Made by a program: the position numbers and the translations under genes
Notes under the pieces: model-generated
The model's input: the letters and a program-made list of their open reading frames with translations, nothing else
Database searches by the model: none
What the model was told of the DNA's origin: nothing
DNA from: Chromobacterium rhizoryzae
GTDB taxonomy: Bacteria; Pseudomonadota; Gammaproteobacteria; Burkholderiales; Chromobacteriaceae
Reading direction: 5' to 3'
NCBI RefSeq assembly: GCF_020544465.1
Contig: NZ_CP066126.1
Coordinates: 4,650,001-4,714,000 of the forward strand
DNA: 64,000 nucleotides
In this document: in pieces, positions 1 to 7,969 of the stretch
Layout of the letters: each line of letters begins with the position of its first letter
Numbering within the stretch: position 1 is the stretch's first letter

Positions 1-420
1 CACCAACTGCGCCATATCCTTGTCGCCGGTGGAGATAACCACCCGCATGCCGGCGGCCGCGCCGGCGCGCGCCAGCGTGCCGATCACATCGTCAGCCTCC
101 ACGCCCGGCACCACCAGCATCGGCCAGCCCGAGGCTTGCACCACCTCATGGACCGCCGTAATCTGGGAGGCGAGTTCCTCCGGCATCGACGGGCGATTGG
201 CCTTGTACTCGGGGTAAAGGTCGTCGCGAAATGTCTTGCCTTTGGCGTCGAAAACGCAGGCGCTATAATCGAACTGCACTTCCTTCTCCAGCCGCCTGAG
301 CATGTTCACCATGCCATAGACAGCCCCCACCGGGCGGCCATCCGGAGAACGCAAATCGGGCATCGCGTGAAAGGCGCGGTACAAATAAGAAGAGCCGTCG
401 ATCAATAACAGTGTTTTCAT
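1..420 (-). CDS. polA: DNA polymerase I, N-terminal part (window edge)
   Basis: The reverse strand from 420 reads MKTLLLIDGSSYLYRAFHA and continues open to the window edge, so only about the first 140 residues are present. This is the start of the 5'-3' exonuclease (flap nuclease) domain of DNA polymerase I, which removes RNA primers and fills gaps in replication and repair. Typical pieces visible are the LLIDGSSYLYRAFHA start, the FDAKGKTFRDDLYPEYKANR stretch and VPGVEADDVIGTLA, which carry metal-binding acidic residues in this family. The gene is divergent from the LOG-protein gene, with only 15 bp between the two start codons. The polymerase domain lies outside the window. Confidence 0.93.
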   Translation of the reverse strand, partial: MKTLLLIDGSSYLYRAFHAMPDLRSPDGRPVGAVYGMVNMLRRLEKEVQFDYSACVFDAKGKTFRDDLYPEYKANRPSMPEELASQITAVHEVVQASGWPMLVVPGVEADDVIGTLARAGAAAGMRVVISTGDKDMAQLV

Positions 421-435
421 AAAAAGAGGCAGAAT

Positions 436-1164
436 ATGAGCTTGTCCGATAAATTACCGCAAACCAGCGATCGTCACGCGATGATGCAGCGTTTCCGTTC
501 CCGCGAAGCCTGGCATGTGATGAAGATCATGTCGGAGTTTGTCGATTCGGCGGAAGCCTTGCAAGGCATCATGCCGGCGGTGAGCATCTTTGGCAGCGCG
601 CGCACGCCGCGCGACCACAAGTATTACAAATTGACCGAAGAAGTCGCGCGTCTGCTGTCGGACTCCGGCTTCTCCGTTGTTTCCGGGGGCGGCCCCGGCA
701 TCATGGAGGCCGCCAATAAAGGGGCATTCTACGGCAGAAGCCCGTCGGTGGCGCTGAATATCGTGCTGCCGCACGAACAAAAACCCAATGAATACCAAGA
801 CCTGAGCATCAAGTTCAACCACTTCTTCAGCCGCAAGGTCATGTTCGTCAAGCACGCTATCGCCTACGTGGTGATGCCGGGCGGCTTCGGCACCCTGGAC
901 GAAATGTTCGAGGCCCTGACGCTGATACAGACCGGCAAAAGCCGCAAGATCCCCATCATCCTGTGCTGCCGCGAGTTCTGGGAGGGCCTGCTGGACTGGG
1001 TCAAGGACAGGCTGATCAGCGAAGGCATGATCAATCCCGAAGACATGAATCTGATCCAACTGATCGACGATCCGCGGCAAATCGTCGAAACTATCTTCAA
1101 ACATTACGAAACCCGCGGTTTTGAAGCGCTGCCGGAAGAGCGCGAACAACTGCTACACCTTTAA
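436..1164 (+). CDS. LOG-family Rossmann-fold protein (TIGR00730-like)
   Basis: A 242-residue protein with both signature motifs of the LOG / 'lysine decarboxylase-like' family: SGGGPGIMEA at about residues 83-92 and PGGFGTLDE at about 148-156. Characterised members are phosphoribohydrolases that release a base from nucleoside 5'-monophosphates (cytokinin activation in plants, purine nucleotide turnover in bacteria). The bacterial substrate here cannot be read from sequence. The N-terminal extension before the Rossmann core (about 45 residues) is typical of the longer bacterial subgroup. An in-frame ATG at 481 is an alternative start; 436 has an AGAGG-type ribosome site. It is divergent from polA and followed 26 bp later by the DUF2782 gene. 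Confidence 0.85.
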   Translation: MSLSDKLPQTSDRHAMMQRFRSREAWHVMKIMSEFVDSAEALQGIMPAVSIFGSARTPRDHKYYKLTEEVARLLSDSGFSVVSGGGPGIMEAANKGAFYGRSPSVALNIVLPHEQKPNEYQDLSIKFNHFFSRKVMFVKHAIAYVVMPGGFGTLDEMFEALTLIQTGKSRKIPIILCCREFWEGLLDWVKDRLISEGMINPEDMNLIQLIDDPRQIVETIFKHYETRGFEALPEEREQLLHL

Positions 1165-1190
1165 AACTGATGACAATCAAGGACCACGCC

Positions 1191-1517
1191 ATGCGCCGCC
1201 TGCTCTCCGCCCTCGCCCTGCTGCCATTGACAGCCGCCTGGGCCGATACGCCCCCTCCCGCCAAGACCCCGGTGCCGCCGCCGCCGACGATCAGCGAACA
1301 AAACGCCGCCACCGCGGAACCGGAGGTACGCATCATCCAGAAGGGCGAGGAGAAGATCGAAGAATACCGGCTCAACGGCCACCTCTATATGGTCAAGGTG
1401 ACGCCGTCGCACGGCGTGCCCTATTACCTGATGGACGACAACGGCTCCGGCACCATGAAGCAGATCGACCCCGCCAACCGCATCATCATCCCGCGCTGGG
1501 TGCTGATCCGGTTCTGA
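1191..1517 (+). CDS. DUF2782 small exported protein
   Basis: About 108 residues with an N-terminal signal peptide (MRRLLSALALLPLTAAWA, cleavage likely after AWA), then a Pro-rich linker and a compact domain containing EVRIIQKGEEKIEEYR and the ending IIIPRWVLIRF. This matches DUF2782, a family of unknown function common in beta- and gammaproteobacteria, often next to polA and thrB, as here. I chose ATG 1191 over the in-frame ATG 1170 because AAGGA sits 7 bases before it and the signal peptide then begins normally. It is likely co-transcribed with thrB, 10 bp downstream. The role is unknown; a periplasmic location is inferred. Confidence 0.8.
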   Translation: MRRLLSALALLPLTAAWADTPPPAKTPVPPPPTISEQNAATAEPEVRIIQKGEEKIEEYRLNGHLYMVKVTPSHGVPYYLMDDNGSGTMKQIDPANRIIIPRWVLIRF

Positions 1518-1527
1518 GAGGGCCACT

Positions 1528-2472
1528 ATGTCGGTTTACACCACGGTCAGCCATGACCAGATGCAGGAATGGCTCAAGCGCTACACCTTGGGCCAGTTGC
1601 TGGACTTGAAGGGCATTGCCTCCGGCATCACCAATACCAATTACTTCCTCACCACCACGCACGGCCGCTATGTGCTGACGCTGTTCGAAGCGCTGAAGCT
1701 GCAGGAACTGCCTTATTACCTGACGCTGATGAGCCACCTGGCGCGCCACGGCGTGGCCTGCCCGGCGCCGGTGGCCGACAACACCGACCAGTTCGCCTCG
1801 ATGCTGGCCGGCAAGCCGGCCTGCCTGGTCAGTTGCCTGGACGGCGCCGACGTCGCGCAGCCCACCCCGGCGCAATGTCGCGCCGTAGGAGAAATGCTGG
1901 CGCAAATGCATATCGCCGGCGCCACCTTCCCCGGCAAAATGGCCAATCCGCGGGGTCCGCGCTGGTGGAGCGAAACCGCGCGCCAGGTCTACCCCCGCAT
2001 GGACGAAGACGCCGCCGCCTTGCTGCGCGAAGAGGTGCAACTCCAGGACAGCCACCGCTTCGATCACCTGCCCTCCGGCGTGATCCACGCGGATCTATTC
2101 CGCGACAATGTGCTGCTGGACGGCGACCGCATCGCCGGCTTCATCGACTTTTACTACGCCTGCAACGACGTGCTGCTCTACGACCTGGCCATCGCGGTCA
2201 ACGACTGGGCCCGCAAGGCGGACCACGGCATAGACGACGAGCGCGCCGCCGCGCTGCTCTCCGGTTATCAGTCGGAACGCGAACTCACCGCGGAAGAGAA
2301 AAAAGCCTGGCCGCTGATGCTGCGCGCCGCCGCGCTGCGCTTCTGGGTGTCGCGGTTGCAGGATCTGCATTTCCCGACGGCGGGCGAGATGACCTACACC
2401 AAGGATCCCAAAGTCTTCCAAACCGTGCTGGAAGCGCATCGCTCGCGCAGCGACTGCTGGCTGCGACATTAA
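1528..2472 (+). CDS. thrB: homoserine kinase, APH-fold type (ThrB)
   Basis: 314 residues. It phosphorylates homoserine to O-phosphohomoserine in threonine biosynthesis. It belongs to the aminoglycoside-phosphotransferase-fold ThrB type found in Pseudomonas and betaproteobacteria rather than the GHMP-kinase type of E. coli. Evidence is the N-terminal YTLGQLLDLKGIASGITNTN (nucleotide loop region), the catalytic HADLFRDN motif (His187, Asp189) and the metal-binding FIDF that follows. Length matches the family (about 315). It ends at a TAA with no clear terminator before the exopolysaccharide locus. Confidence 0.92.
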   Translation: MSVYTTVSHDQMQEWLKRYTLGQLLDLKGIASGITNTNYFLTTTHGRYVLTLFEALKLQELPYYLTLMSHLARHGVACPAPVADNTDQFASMLAGKPACLVSCLDGADVAQPTPAQCRAVGEMLAQMHIAGATFPGKMANPRGPRWWSETARQVYPRMDEDAAALLREEVQLQDSHRFDHLPSGVIHADLFRDNVLLDGDRIAGFIDFYYACNDVLLYDLAIAVNDWARKADHGIDDERAAALLSGYQSERELTAEEKKAWPLMLRAAALRFWVSRLQDLHFPTAGEMTYTKDPKVFQTVLEAHRSRSDCWLRH

Positions 2473-2495
2473 TGGCACACTCATTCCCGTCGCGT

Positions 2496-2515
2496 TGACA
2501 AATCCCCAGTTGTCA
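2496..2515. promoter_or_regulatory. inverted repeat before the polysaccharide locus
   Basis: TGACAA, 8 bases, TTGTCA: a perfect 6-bp inverted repeat in the 173-bp gap between thrB and the GfcA-like gene. A modest promoter candidate lies just downstream (TTTGCA at 2517, 17 bp, TATGCT at 2540), so a dimeric regulator bound here could control it. This is inferred from position and symmetry only. Confidence 0.35.
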
Positions 2516-2645
2516 CTTTGCAGACTTACAGTCTTGCACTATGCTGATGGCAAGTAGTATTGATTTTATGAAGTTGATAGTTTTCCTGTTTTAAATGTTG
2601 CACTTAGATTAACTTCGAAGCACAAATACACAAGGGCACACTATC

Positions 2646-2915
2646 ATGTTGAAGAAAGTCTTTATTCTTGCCTTGGCTGGCCTGCTCTCTGCTCCGGTGT
2701 TTGCCGCAGAGGAAGCCGCAGCGACCTCGGCGGCGGGCAGCAGCGCCGCCGGCACCACCTCCGCGGCAGCCGCTGGCGCCGCCGGCACCACCGCCGGCAT
2801 TGCCGGCCTGAGCGTAGGCACCATCGCCGCCATCGGCGCAGCGGTTGCCGCAGCGGTTGCAGTTTCCAGCAACAGCGACTCCTCTACCTCCCACTCCGCC
2901 ACCACCCACCATTAA
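2646..2915 (+). CDS. GfcA/YjbE-like Ala/Ser/Thr-rich small protein
   Basis: 89 residues. It has a clear signal peptide (MLKKVFILALAGLLSAPVFA), then an Ala/Ser/Gly/Thr-rich stretch, a Gly/Ala-rich hydrophobic segment (about residues 50-77, possibly membrane-inserting) and a Ser/Thr/His tail. Composition, size and position just before a YjbH/GfcD-like gene match GfcA and YjbE, the first small proteins of the E. coli group 4 capsule and yjbEFGH operons, whose exact functions are unknown. The ribosome site AAGGG is 9 bases before the ATG. A strong hairpin follows the gene, as expected if this first gene is made in excess over the rest. Assignment is by composition and context, as low-complexity sequence gives little direct homology. 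Confidence 0.6.
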   Translation: MLKKVFILALAGLLSAPVFAAEEAAATSAAGSSAAGTTSAAAAGAAGTTAGIAGLSVGTIAAIGAAVAAAVAVSSNSDSSTSHSATTHH

Positions 2916-2967
2916 ACCGCCGTGCCTATGCACTGCGGCTTGACTGGACAACTGGCGTTCGTCCCGA

Positions 2968-3004
2968 ACAGGCAGCCTGCCTGCACCCGCAACAGGCTGC
3001 CTGT
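2968..3004 (+). terminator. 12-bp hairpin between the first and second polysaccharide genes
   Basis: ACAGGCAGCCTG (2968-2979), a 13-base loop, then CAGGCTGCCTGT (2993-3004): a perfect 12-bp stem. It is not followed by a T-run, so it is more likely an attenuator or an mRNA-stabilising or processing hairpin than a full terminator. It lies 52 bp after the small first gene and about 105 bp before the large barrel gene. Confidence 0.55.
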
Positions 3005-3109
3005 GTTCCTGTCTGCGTCTGACACAGGCGCTGCGTAACCTTAGCGTTCTTTATTGATATTCATTTGTTGTTTGCAAGACCAAATCAATAACTCTAAATA
3101 AAGCAATCC

Positions 3110-5944
3110 ATGCGTGGCATTCTGATAAAAGGGATCTTTTTCGGGGGTAGTTGCGGCCTGCTGTTGCCGGTTTACGCGCAACCGTCGCTCAATGGCCAAT
3201 CCGGCTACATCAATATGCCTTCGGCGTATCCTGGCCGCGATGGCTCCTTAAGCTTTGGATTCAGCTTCGACAAGCCATACAACACCTTATGGGTCTCGGC
3301 GACGGCGCTTCCCTTTCTGCAGATTTCGGGGCGTTATATCTCTATTTCCGGCATTGCCGGCTTTGACGATCAGCAATACGGCGGCGGCTACGGCAGTTAT
3401 AAAGACAAAGCCATCGACACCAAATGGCGTCTGCTCGAAGAGTCCGACTTTTGGCCCGCGCTCTCCTATGGCCGAACGGATATTTTCGGCACCGCCCTGT
3501 GGCGCGGCAATTATCTGGTAGCCAGCAAACAGCTCCGGCCGAATCTGGAAGTTTCCGCGGGCGTCGGCTCCGGCCGGATCGAGGGCCCTTTCGGCGGCCT
3601 GCGCTGGACGCCGGAACGCTTCCCCCGCTGGTCGCTGGTCGCGGAATACGACACCAATCACTACGCATCGGATTTCCGCGCCAAAGACACTTCCGCCGCG
3701 CAAAGGGAAAAAGGGCCTGCGGCCGGCCTTGAATATCGATGGGGCTGGCTGGGCCTGCAATTGGCCAAGCAAAAAAACCATGCCAGCCTGAACGCCTCTA
3801 TCGAAATCCCCTTGAATGAGCGCGAATTCGTTCCCAAAATCAGCGAGCCCGCTTATTTCAGCGGCGGCCCCGAAGTACCGCTCCGTCCCACCTTGCGACA
3901 ATGGCATGCCGATAGCGCCTATGGCCACGGCCTGGTCAGCGCGCTGAGCAAACAGGATTTCAAAAACATCCGCATCAGCATGCGTGGCGACGAGTTCGTG
4001 CTGGAACTGAGCAATAGCCGAATTTCCAATGTGGGCCGCGCGGTGGGCCGCGCGGTTCGCACCGCGCTGTACTTTACCCCGATTGAAACGCGCAGCATCC
4101 GCGTGGTCTACACCAAGCTGGAACAGCCGATCGCGACCTATAGCTTTTTCAAGCTACCCACCTTGAACGACTACCTGCTGGGCAAGATCGATCGCCAACG
4201 CTTTCTGGAAAGCGTCAGCATCACGCCGGGCAAGAATTTGGAGTTGGAGGAAGTCGACGCACAGCAGCTTAGCGCCAGCATCAAAGACAGCGTCAACCTG
4301 GAGATTTTGGCGGGCAAGGACGGCGACATCGTCCAGCTTAACGCCGAGGACAACGAGGCCAATCGCTTCCGGCTGGTGCCCAAGACCGGGGTTTACTTCA
4401 ATGACCCCAGCGGCGCCTTCCGCTATGAAATCGCCGCCGCCGCCACCTATACGCGGCGTATGGGAACCGGCTTGTTTCTGAATAGCGCGCTCAGCGCCAA
4501 TCTCTACAACACGGTCTCCGGTGTCAAACAGACGTCCAACAGCCTGCTGCCTCATGTTCGCTCCGACGTGGCCGAATACAAGAAAACCAATTCTCCCAAG
4601 CTGGACCGCCTGCTGCTGAACCAGTATCTGACCCTGGGGCCGAATACCTATGCCCGCGCCTCCGCCGGCATTTACGAGGAAATGTTCCGCGGCGCCGGCG
4701 GCCAGGTCATCTATTACCCCGAAACCCGCCACTGGGCGATAGACCTCGCCGTGGACGCCTTGCAACAGCGCGACTTCAAGGGCTGGCTCGGCAAGCGCGA
4801 TTACCAGACCGTCACCGCGCTGGCCTCGCTGCACTATAAATTGCCGATGAACGTCACCGCCACGGTGCGGGCGGGCCGCTTTCTCGCCAAAGACAGCGGC
4901 GCCCGTCTGGAGCTGAAACGCCGCTTTCGTTCCGGCATCGAGATCGGCGCCTGGTACACCAGCACCAACGGCAACGACATCACCTCGCCCGGCACGCCCA
5001 GCTCGCCCTATAAGGACAAGGGTCTGTTCATTTCCATCCCGCTGAACAGCATGTTGACGCTGGACACCCAGGCGGTGGGCAATTTCGCCCTGTCCCCATG
5101 GACGCGAGATGTCGGCCAAATGGTGTTGTCACCCGGAGACCTCTACGACCAGCTCAACGACCCGCGCAGCGATGTGAACGCCTACGACGGCCTAGGCAAT
5201 TTCGCCGAACGGCCGGATGAGCAAGACCTGCCTCAAGTCAACCCGCCCGCTCCGTCTTTCCATCCCTGGCCATCGGTGCGGCTGCGGCTGAGCGACTCCT
5301 CCAAGCAATTCGCATCCACGGAGGACAAGCCAGGCGCCGTGGCCATTGCCGCCGGCATGACCCTGGCGGCGATAGCCCTGGACAAGCCGGTGAACCAGGC
5401 GGTGGGCCGGCATCAGGACAACCGCCTGCTCAAGGGCTGGAAGCAAATTGGCAAGACCCTCCCAGTTGCCGCACTAGGTCTGGCGGGCGGCGCTTTCGCG
5501 CTGGGCGACGACAGGCTGAGCAACACCGGCTTGATCGCGCTGGAATCCTCGGCGCTGTCCGCCGCCGGCAGCATCGCGCTGAAAGGCTTGGGCAACCGAG
5601 CACGGCCAAACGCCAGCGATAACCCTTGGCAACAGCAGCCGGCGGGCAGCTCCCGCTTCCAAAGCAGCTTCACCTCCAATCACGCCGCAGTGCTGTTCGG
5701 CGCGCTGACGCCGTTTGCCAAGGAGTACGACCAGCCCTGGCTGTATGGTCTGGCCGCCGTCGGCGCGCTCGGCCGCGTCGCCGGCAAGGATCACTGGTTG
5801 TCCGACATCGCCGCCGGCAGCCTGCTCGGCTACGCCTCCGGCTCCTGGCTCTGGCATGCCCAGCGGGACGAGTCCCGTTACCGCACCTCGCTGATGCTAG
5901 GGCCCAAGCAGGCCGGCATCCAAGTTTCGAAATCACTGGATTGA
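3110..5944 (+). CDS. YjbH/GfcD-type outer-membrane barrel fused to PAP2 phosphatase
   Basis: 944 residues with a signal peptide (cut near VYA-QP). Residues ~25-690 resemble YjbH/GfcD of exopolysaccharide and group 4 capsule operons: an INMPSA start like the INMPDA type, then YKDKAIDTKWRLLEES and GNYLVASKQL blocks, and many alternating beta strands. E. coli YjbH is about 700 residues. The extra ~200 residues at the C-terminus form a PAP2 (type 2 phosphatidic acid phosphatase) domain with all three catalytic motifs: K825-x6-R832-P833, SNH with His858, and R889-x5-H895-x3-D899. PAP2 enzymes cleave lipid phosphates or pyrophosphates, such as undecaprenyl pyrophosphate. I infer a barrel helping polysaccharide export joined to a periplasm-facing phosphatase. 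The start codon has only a weak ribosome site (TAAAG). Confidence 0.82.
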   Translation: MRGILIKGIFFGGSCGLLLPVYAQPSLNGQSGYINMPSAYPGRDGSLSFGFSFDKPYNTLWVSATALPFLQISGRYISISGIAGFDDQQYGGGYGSYKDKAIDTKWRLLEESDFWPALSYGRTDIFGTALWRGNYLVASKQLRPNLEVSAGVGSGRIEGPFGGLRWTPERFPRWSLVAEYDTNHYASDFRAKDTSAAQREKGPAAGLEYRWGWLGLQLAKQKNHASLNASIEIPLNEREFVPKISEPAYFSGGPEVPLRPTLRQWHADSAYGHGLVSALSKQDFKNIRISMRGDEFVLELSNSRISNVGRAVGRAVRTALYFTPIETRSIRVVYTKLEQPIATYSFFKLPTLNDYLLGKIDRQRFLESVSITPGKNLELEEVDAQQLSASIKDSVNLEILAGKDGDIVQLNAEDNEANRFRLVPKTGVYFNDPSGAFRYEIAAAATYTRRMGTGLFLNSALSANLYNTVSGVKQTSNSLLPHVRSDVAEYKKTNSPKLDRLLLNQYLTLGPNTYARASAGIYEEMFRGAGGQVIYYPETRHWAIDLAVDALQQRDFKGWLGKRDYQTVTALASLHYKLPMNVTATVRAGRFLAKDSGARLELKRRFRSGIEIGAWYTSTNGNDITSPGTPSSPYKDKGLFISIPLNSMLTLDTQAVGNFALSPWTRDVGQMVLSPGDLYDQLNDPRSDVNAYDGLGNFAERPDEQDLPQVNPPAPSFHPWPSVRLRLSDSSKQFASTEDKPGAVAIAAGMTLAAIALDKPVNQAVGRHQDNRLLKGWKQIGKTLPVAALGLAGGAFALGDDRLSNTGLIALESSALSAAGSIALKGLGNRARPNASDNPWQQQPAGSSRFQSSFTSNHAAVLFGALTPFAKEYDQPWLYGLAAVGALGRVAGKDHWLSDIAAGSLLGYASGSWLWHAQRDESRYRTSLMLGPKQAGIQVSKSLD

Positions 5945-5955
5945 AACGACCACCC

Positions 5956-7935
5956 ATGACCCATCCGCTCGCGACCATGACTGCTTATCCAAGCCTCCGC
6001 CGCCAGATGATCCCGCTGCTTATCGCCTTGTGCGTCGTCAGCCCCATCTCCACAGCCGCAAACGCCGCCGGCAATTTCTCCAGCACCATGATGCCCAGCT
6101 ATGAGCCGGACGTGATGATGTACGGTCAACCCAGCATCAACAATCAGGCCCCGCTTGCTCAACCGCAAGCGTGGCCACAGCAAACGCCGCAACCGCAATG
6201 GCAGCAGCAACGCAGATTGTCTCCGTCCTCTAGCACAAAACAAGACAAACGCGACCCGCTGCAAACTGGGCAGCAAGAAGAGAAACTGCCACCCTTCGTC
6301 GAATACGTGAAAGTCGCCACCGGCAACATCCTGCCGGTCTTTGGCGCGGACCTGTTCGACAACCCTCCGTCAACCTTTGCCCCCAGCGGCGCCACCCAGG
6401 TCAACCCGGACTATGTGATCGGTGCCGGCGACCAGATCCAGGTCAAGGGTTGGGGCATGGTCGATATCGACCTGACCCTGACCGTGGAACGCAATGGTAC
6501 AGTCTATCTGCCCAGAGTCGGCGCCATCGCGGTGGCCGGCGTGAAATTCAGAGATTTGCAAGACACGCTGAAAAAAAGCGTCTCGCGCGTATTCCACAAC
6601 TTCGATCTGAGCGCCAGCCTGCTGCAAACCCGCGCCGTGCAGGTATACGTCGTCGGCAATGCGCGCGCGCCCGGCAGCTATACCCTGGGCGGGATGAGCA
6701 CCTTGCTGAACGCGCTGTTCGCCGCCGGCGGCCCCAGCGACAATGGATCGATGCGTCATATCCAATTGATGCGCGACGGCAAGGCCGTCGGTCAGCTGGA
6801 TCTTTACAAGATTCTGGTGGATGGGGACAAGTCCAGCGATCTAACCCTGCGCGACGGCGACGTGATTCAAATCCGGCCGACGGGCAAACGAGTTGCCTTG
6901 CAGGGCGACGTCAAACACCCCGCCATCTATGAGTTTGCCGACGGCGACAGCGTCGCCGACCTATTACATTGGGCCGGCGGACTGGAGTCGGCAGCGGAAG
7001 GCAAGGCCTGGCAATTGGAGAAAAGCGTAGACAATCGCTTCGAATCGCAATGGCAGACGCCCAATGGGAAAAGCGGTCTTGATAACGTCGCCCTAAGACA
7101 ACTCAAGCTGGCGGCCAGCGATATTTTCCGAGTGTTCGCGCCCAATGCGTTGCCGGTAAACATCCAGCAAGACACCGAATACGTCCGCGTCAACGGAGAA
7201 GTGAGGCAAACCGGCACCTTCCTGCTGCAAAAAGGCGAGACCTTGCGCGATCTGGTCATGCGCCTAGGCGGCGCCACGGAAAACGGCTATGTCTTCGCCA
7301 CCAATTTACAGCGCGAGAACATCAAGAAAGAACAACAGGCCAAGCTGGATGAGGTGGCCAATCGCTTTGAAAAGGAATTGGAGCAGGCCTCCGCCGCGCG
7401 CCTGTCCAAACAGACCGATAAAGACAATGTCACGGCCATTACAGCGGAAGTCGAGCGTCAGCGCAAACTGGCGGAAAAAATGCGCGCCATCAAAGCGGAA
7501 GGGCGCGTCGTACTGGAACTGAGCGGCAGCGGCGCCCAAGTCAAGGACCTGCCCGATCTGCCCCTGCAGAACGGCGACTCCATCACCATCCCGCGCCGGC
7601 CCGGCACCGTCAATGTCCTGGGATCGGTTTACCAAAGTAATGCCTTCATCTACAGGCCGCAACGCTCGGTGAAAGACTATCTGGACCTGGCCGGCGGCAT
7701 CAGCCAGACCGGCGACAAGTCCGCGACCTACGTGATCCGCGCCGATGGCACCGTGGCCAGCAATAATAATGCGGGCTGGTTCAACAGCCTGGGCGGCAAA
7801 CGCATCAATCCGGGCGACACCATCGTCGTTCCCGACGAGCTCGTTGTCAGCAGCTGGACCCAGTCGCTGAAGGAATGGACCTCAATTCTCTATCAGTTCG
7901 GGCTGGGCGCCGCCGGCTTGAAAGTCTTGAAATAA
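5956..7935 (+). CDS. polysaccharide export protein, Wza/KpsD type (SLBB repeats)
   Basis: About 659 residues. After a signal peptide (cut near ANA-AG) and a Gln/Pro-rich stretch comes a Poly_export domain (VNPDYVIGAGDQIQVKGWG, then the YLPRVGAIAVAGV block), followed by several SLBB modules (VYVVGNARAPGSYTLGG; VALQGDVKHPAIYEF; VRVNGEVRQTGTFLL; VNVLGSVYQSNAFIY). These proteins form the outer-membrane channel for capsule or exopolysaccharide. There is no canonical lipobox, unlike Wza/GfcE, so it may be closer to the non-lipidated KpsD type. The open frame extends upstream into the previous gene; ATG 5956, 11 bp after its stop, places the signal peptide best, with ATG 5977 as an alternative. Tight spacing indicates one operon with the genes on both sides. 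Confidence 0.85.
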   Translation: MTHPLATMTAYPSLRRQMIPLLIALCVVSPISTAANAAGNFSSTMMPSYEPDVMMYGQPSINNQAPLAQPQAWPQQTPQPQWQQQRRLSPSSSTKQDKRDPLQTGQQEEKLPPFVEYVKVATGNILPVFGADLFDNPPSTFAPSGATQVNPDYVIGAGDQIQVKGWGMVDIDLTLTVERNGTVYLPRVGAIAVAGVKFRDLQDTLKKSVSRVFHNFDLSASLLQTRAVQVYVVGNARAPGSYTLGGMSTLLNALFAAGGPSDNGSMRHIQLMRDGKAVGQLDLYKILVDGDKSSDLTLRDGDVIQIRPTGKRVALQGDVKHPAIYEFADGDSVADLLHWAGGLESAAEGKAWQLEKSVDNRFESQWQTPNGKSGLDNVALRQLKLAASDIFRVFAPNALPVNIQQDTEYVRVNGEVRQTGTFLLQKGETLRDLVMRLGGATENGYVFATNLQRENIKKEQQAKLDEVANRFEKELEQASAARLSKQTDKDNVTAITAEVERQRKLAEKMRAIKAEGRVVLELSGSGAQVKDLPDLPLQNGDSITIPRRPGTVNVLGSVYQSNAFIYRPQRSVKDYLDLAGGISQTGDKSATYVIRADGTVASNNNAGWFNSLGGKRINPGDTIVVPDELVVSSWTQSLKEWTSILYQFGLGAAGLKVLK

Positions 7936-7969
7936 GGCGAAGCTCCATCACTTAACTCGGGATTCAGAC

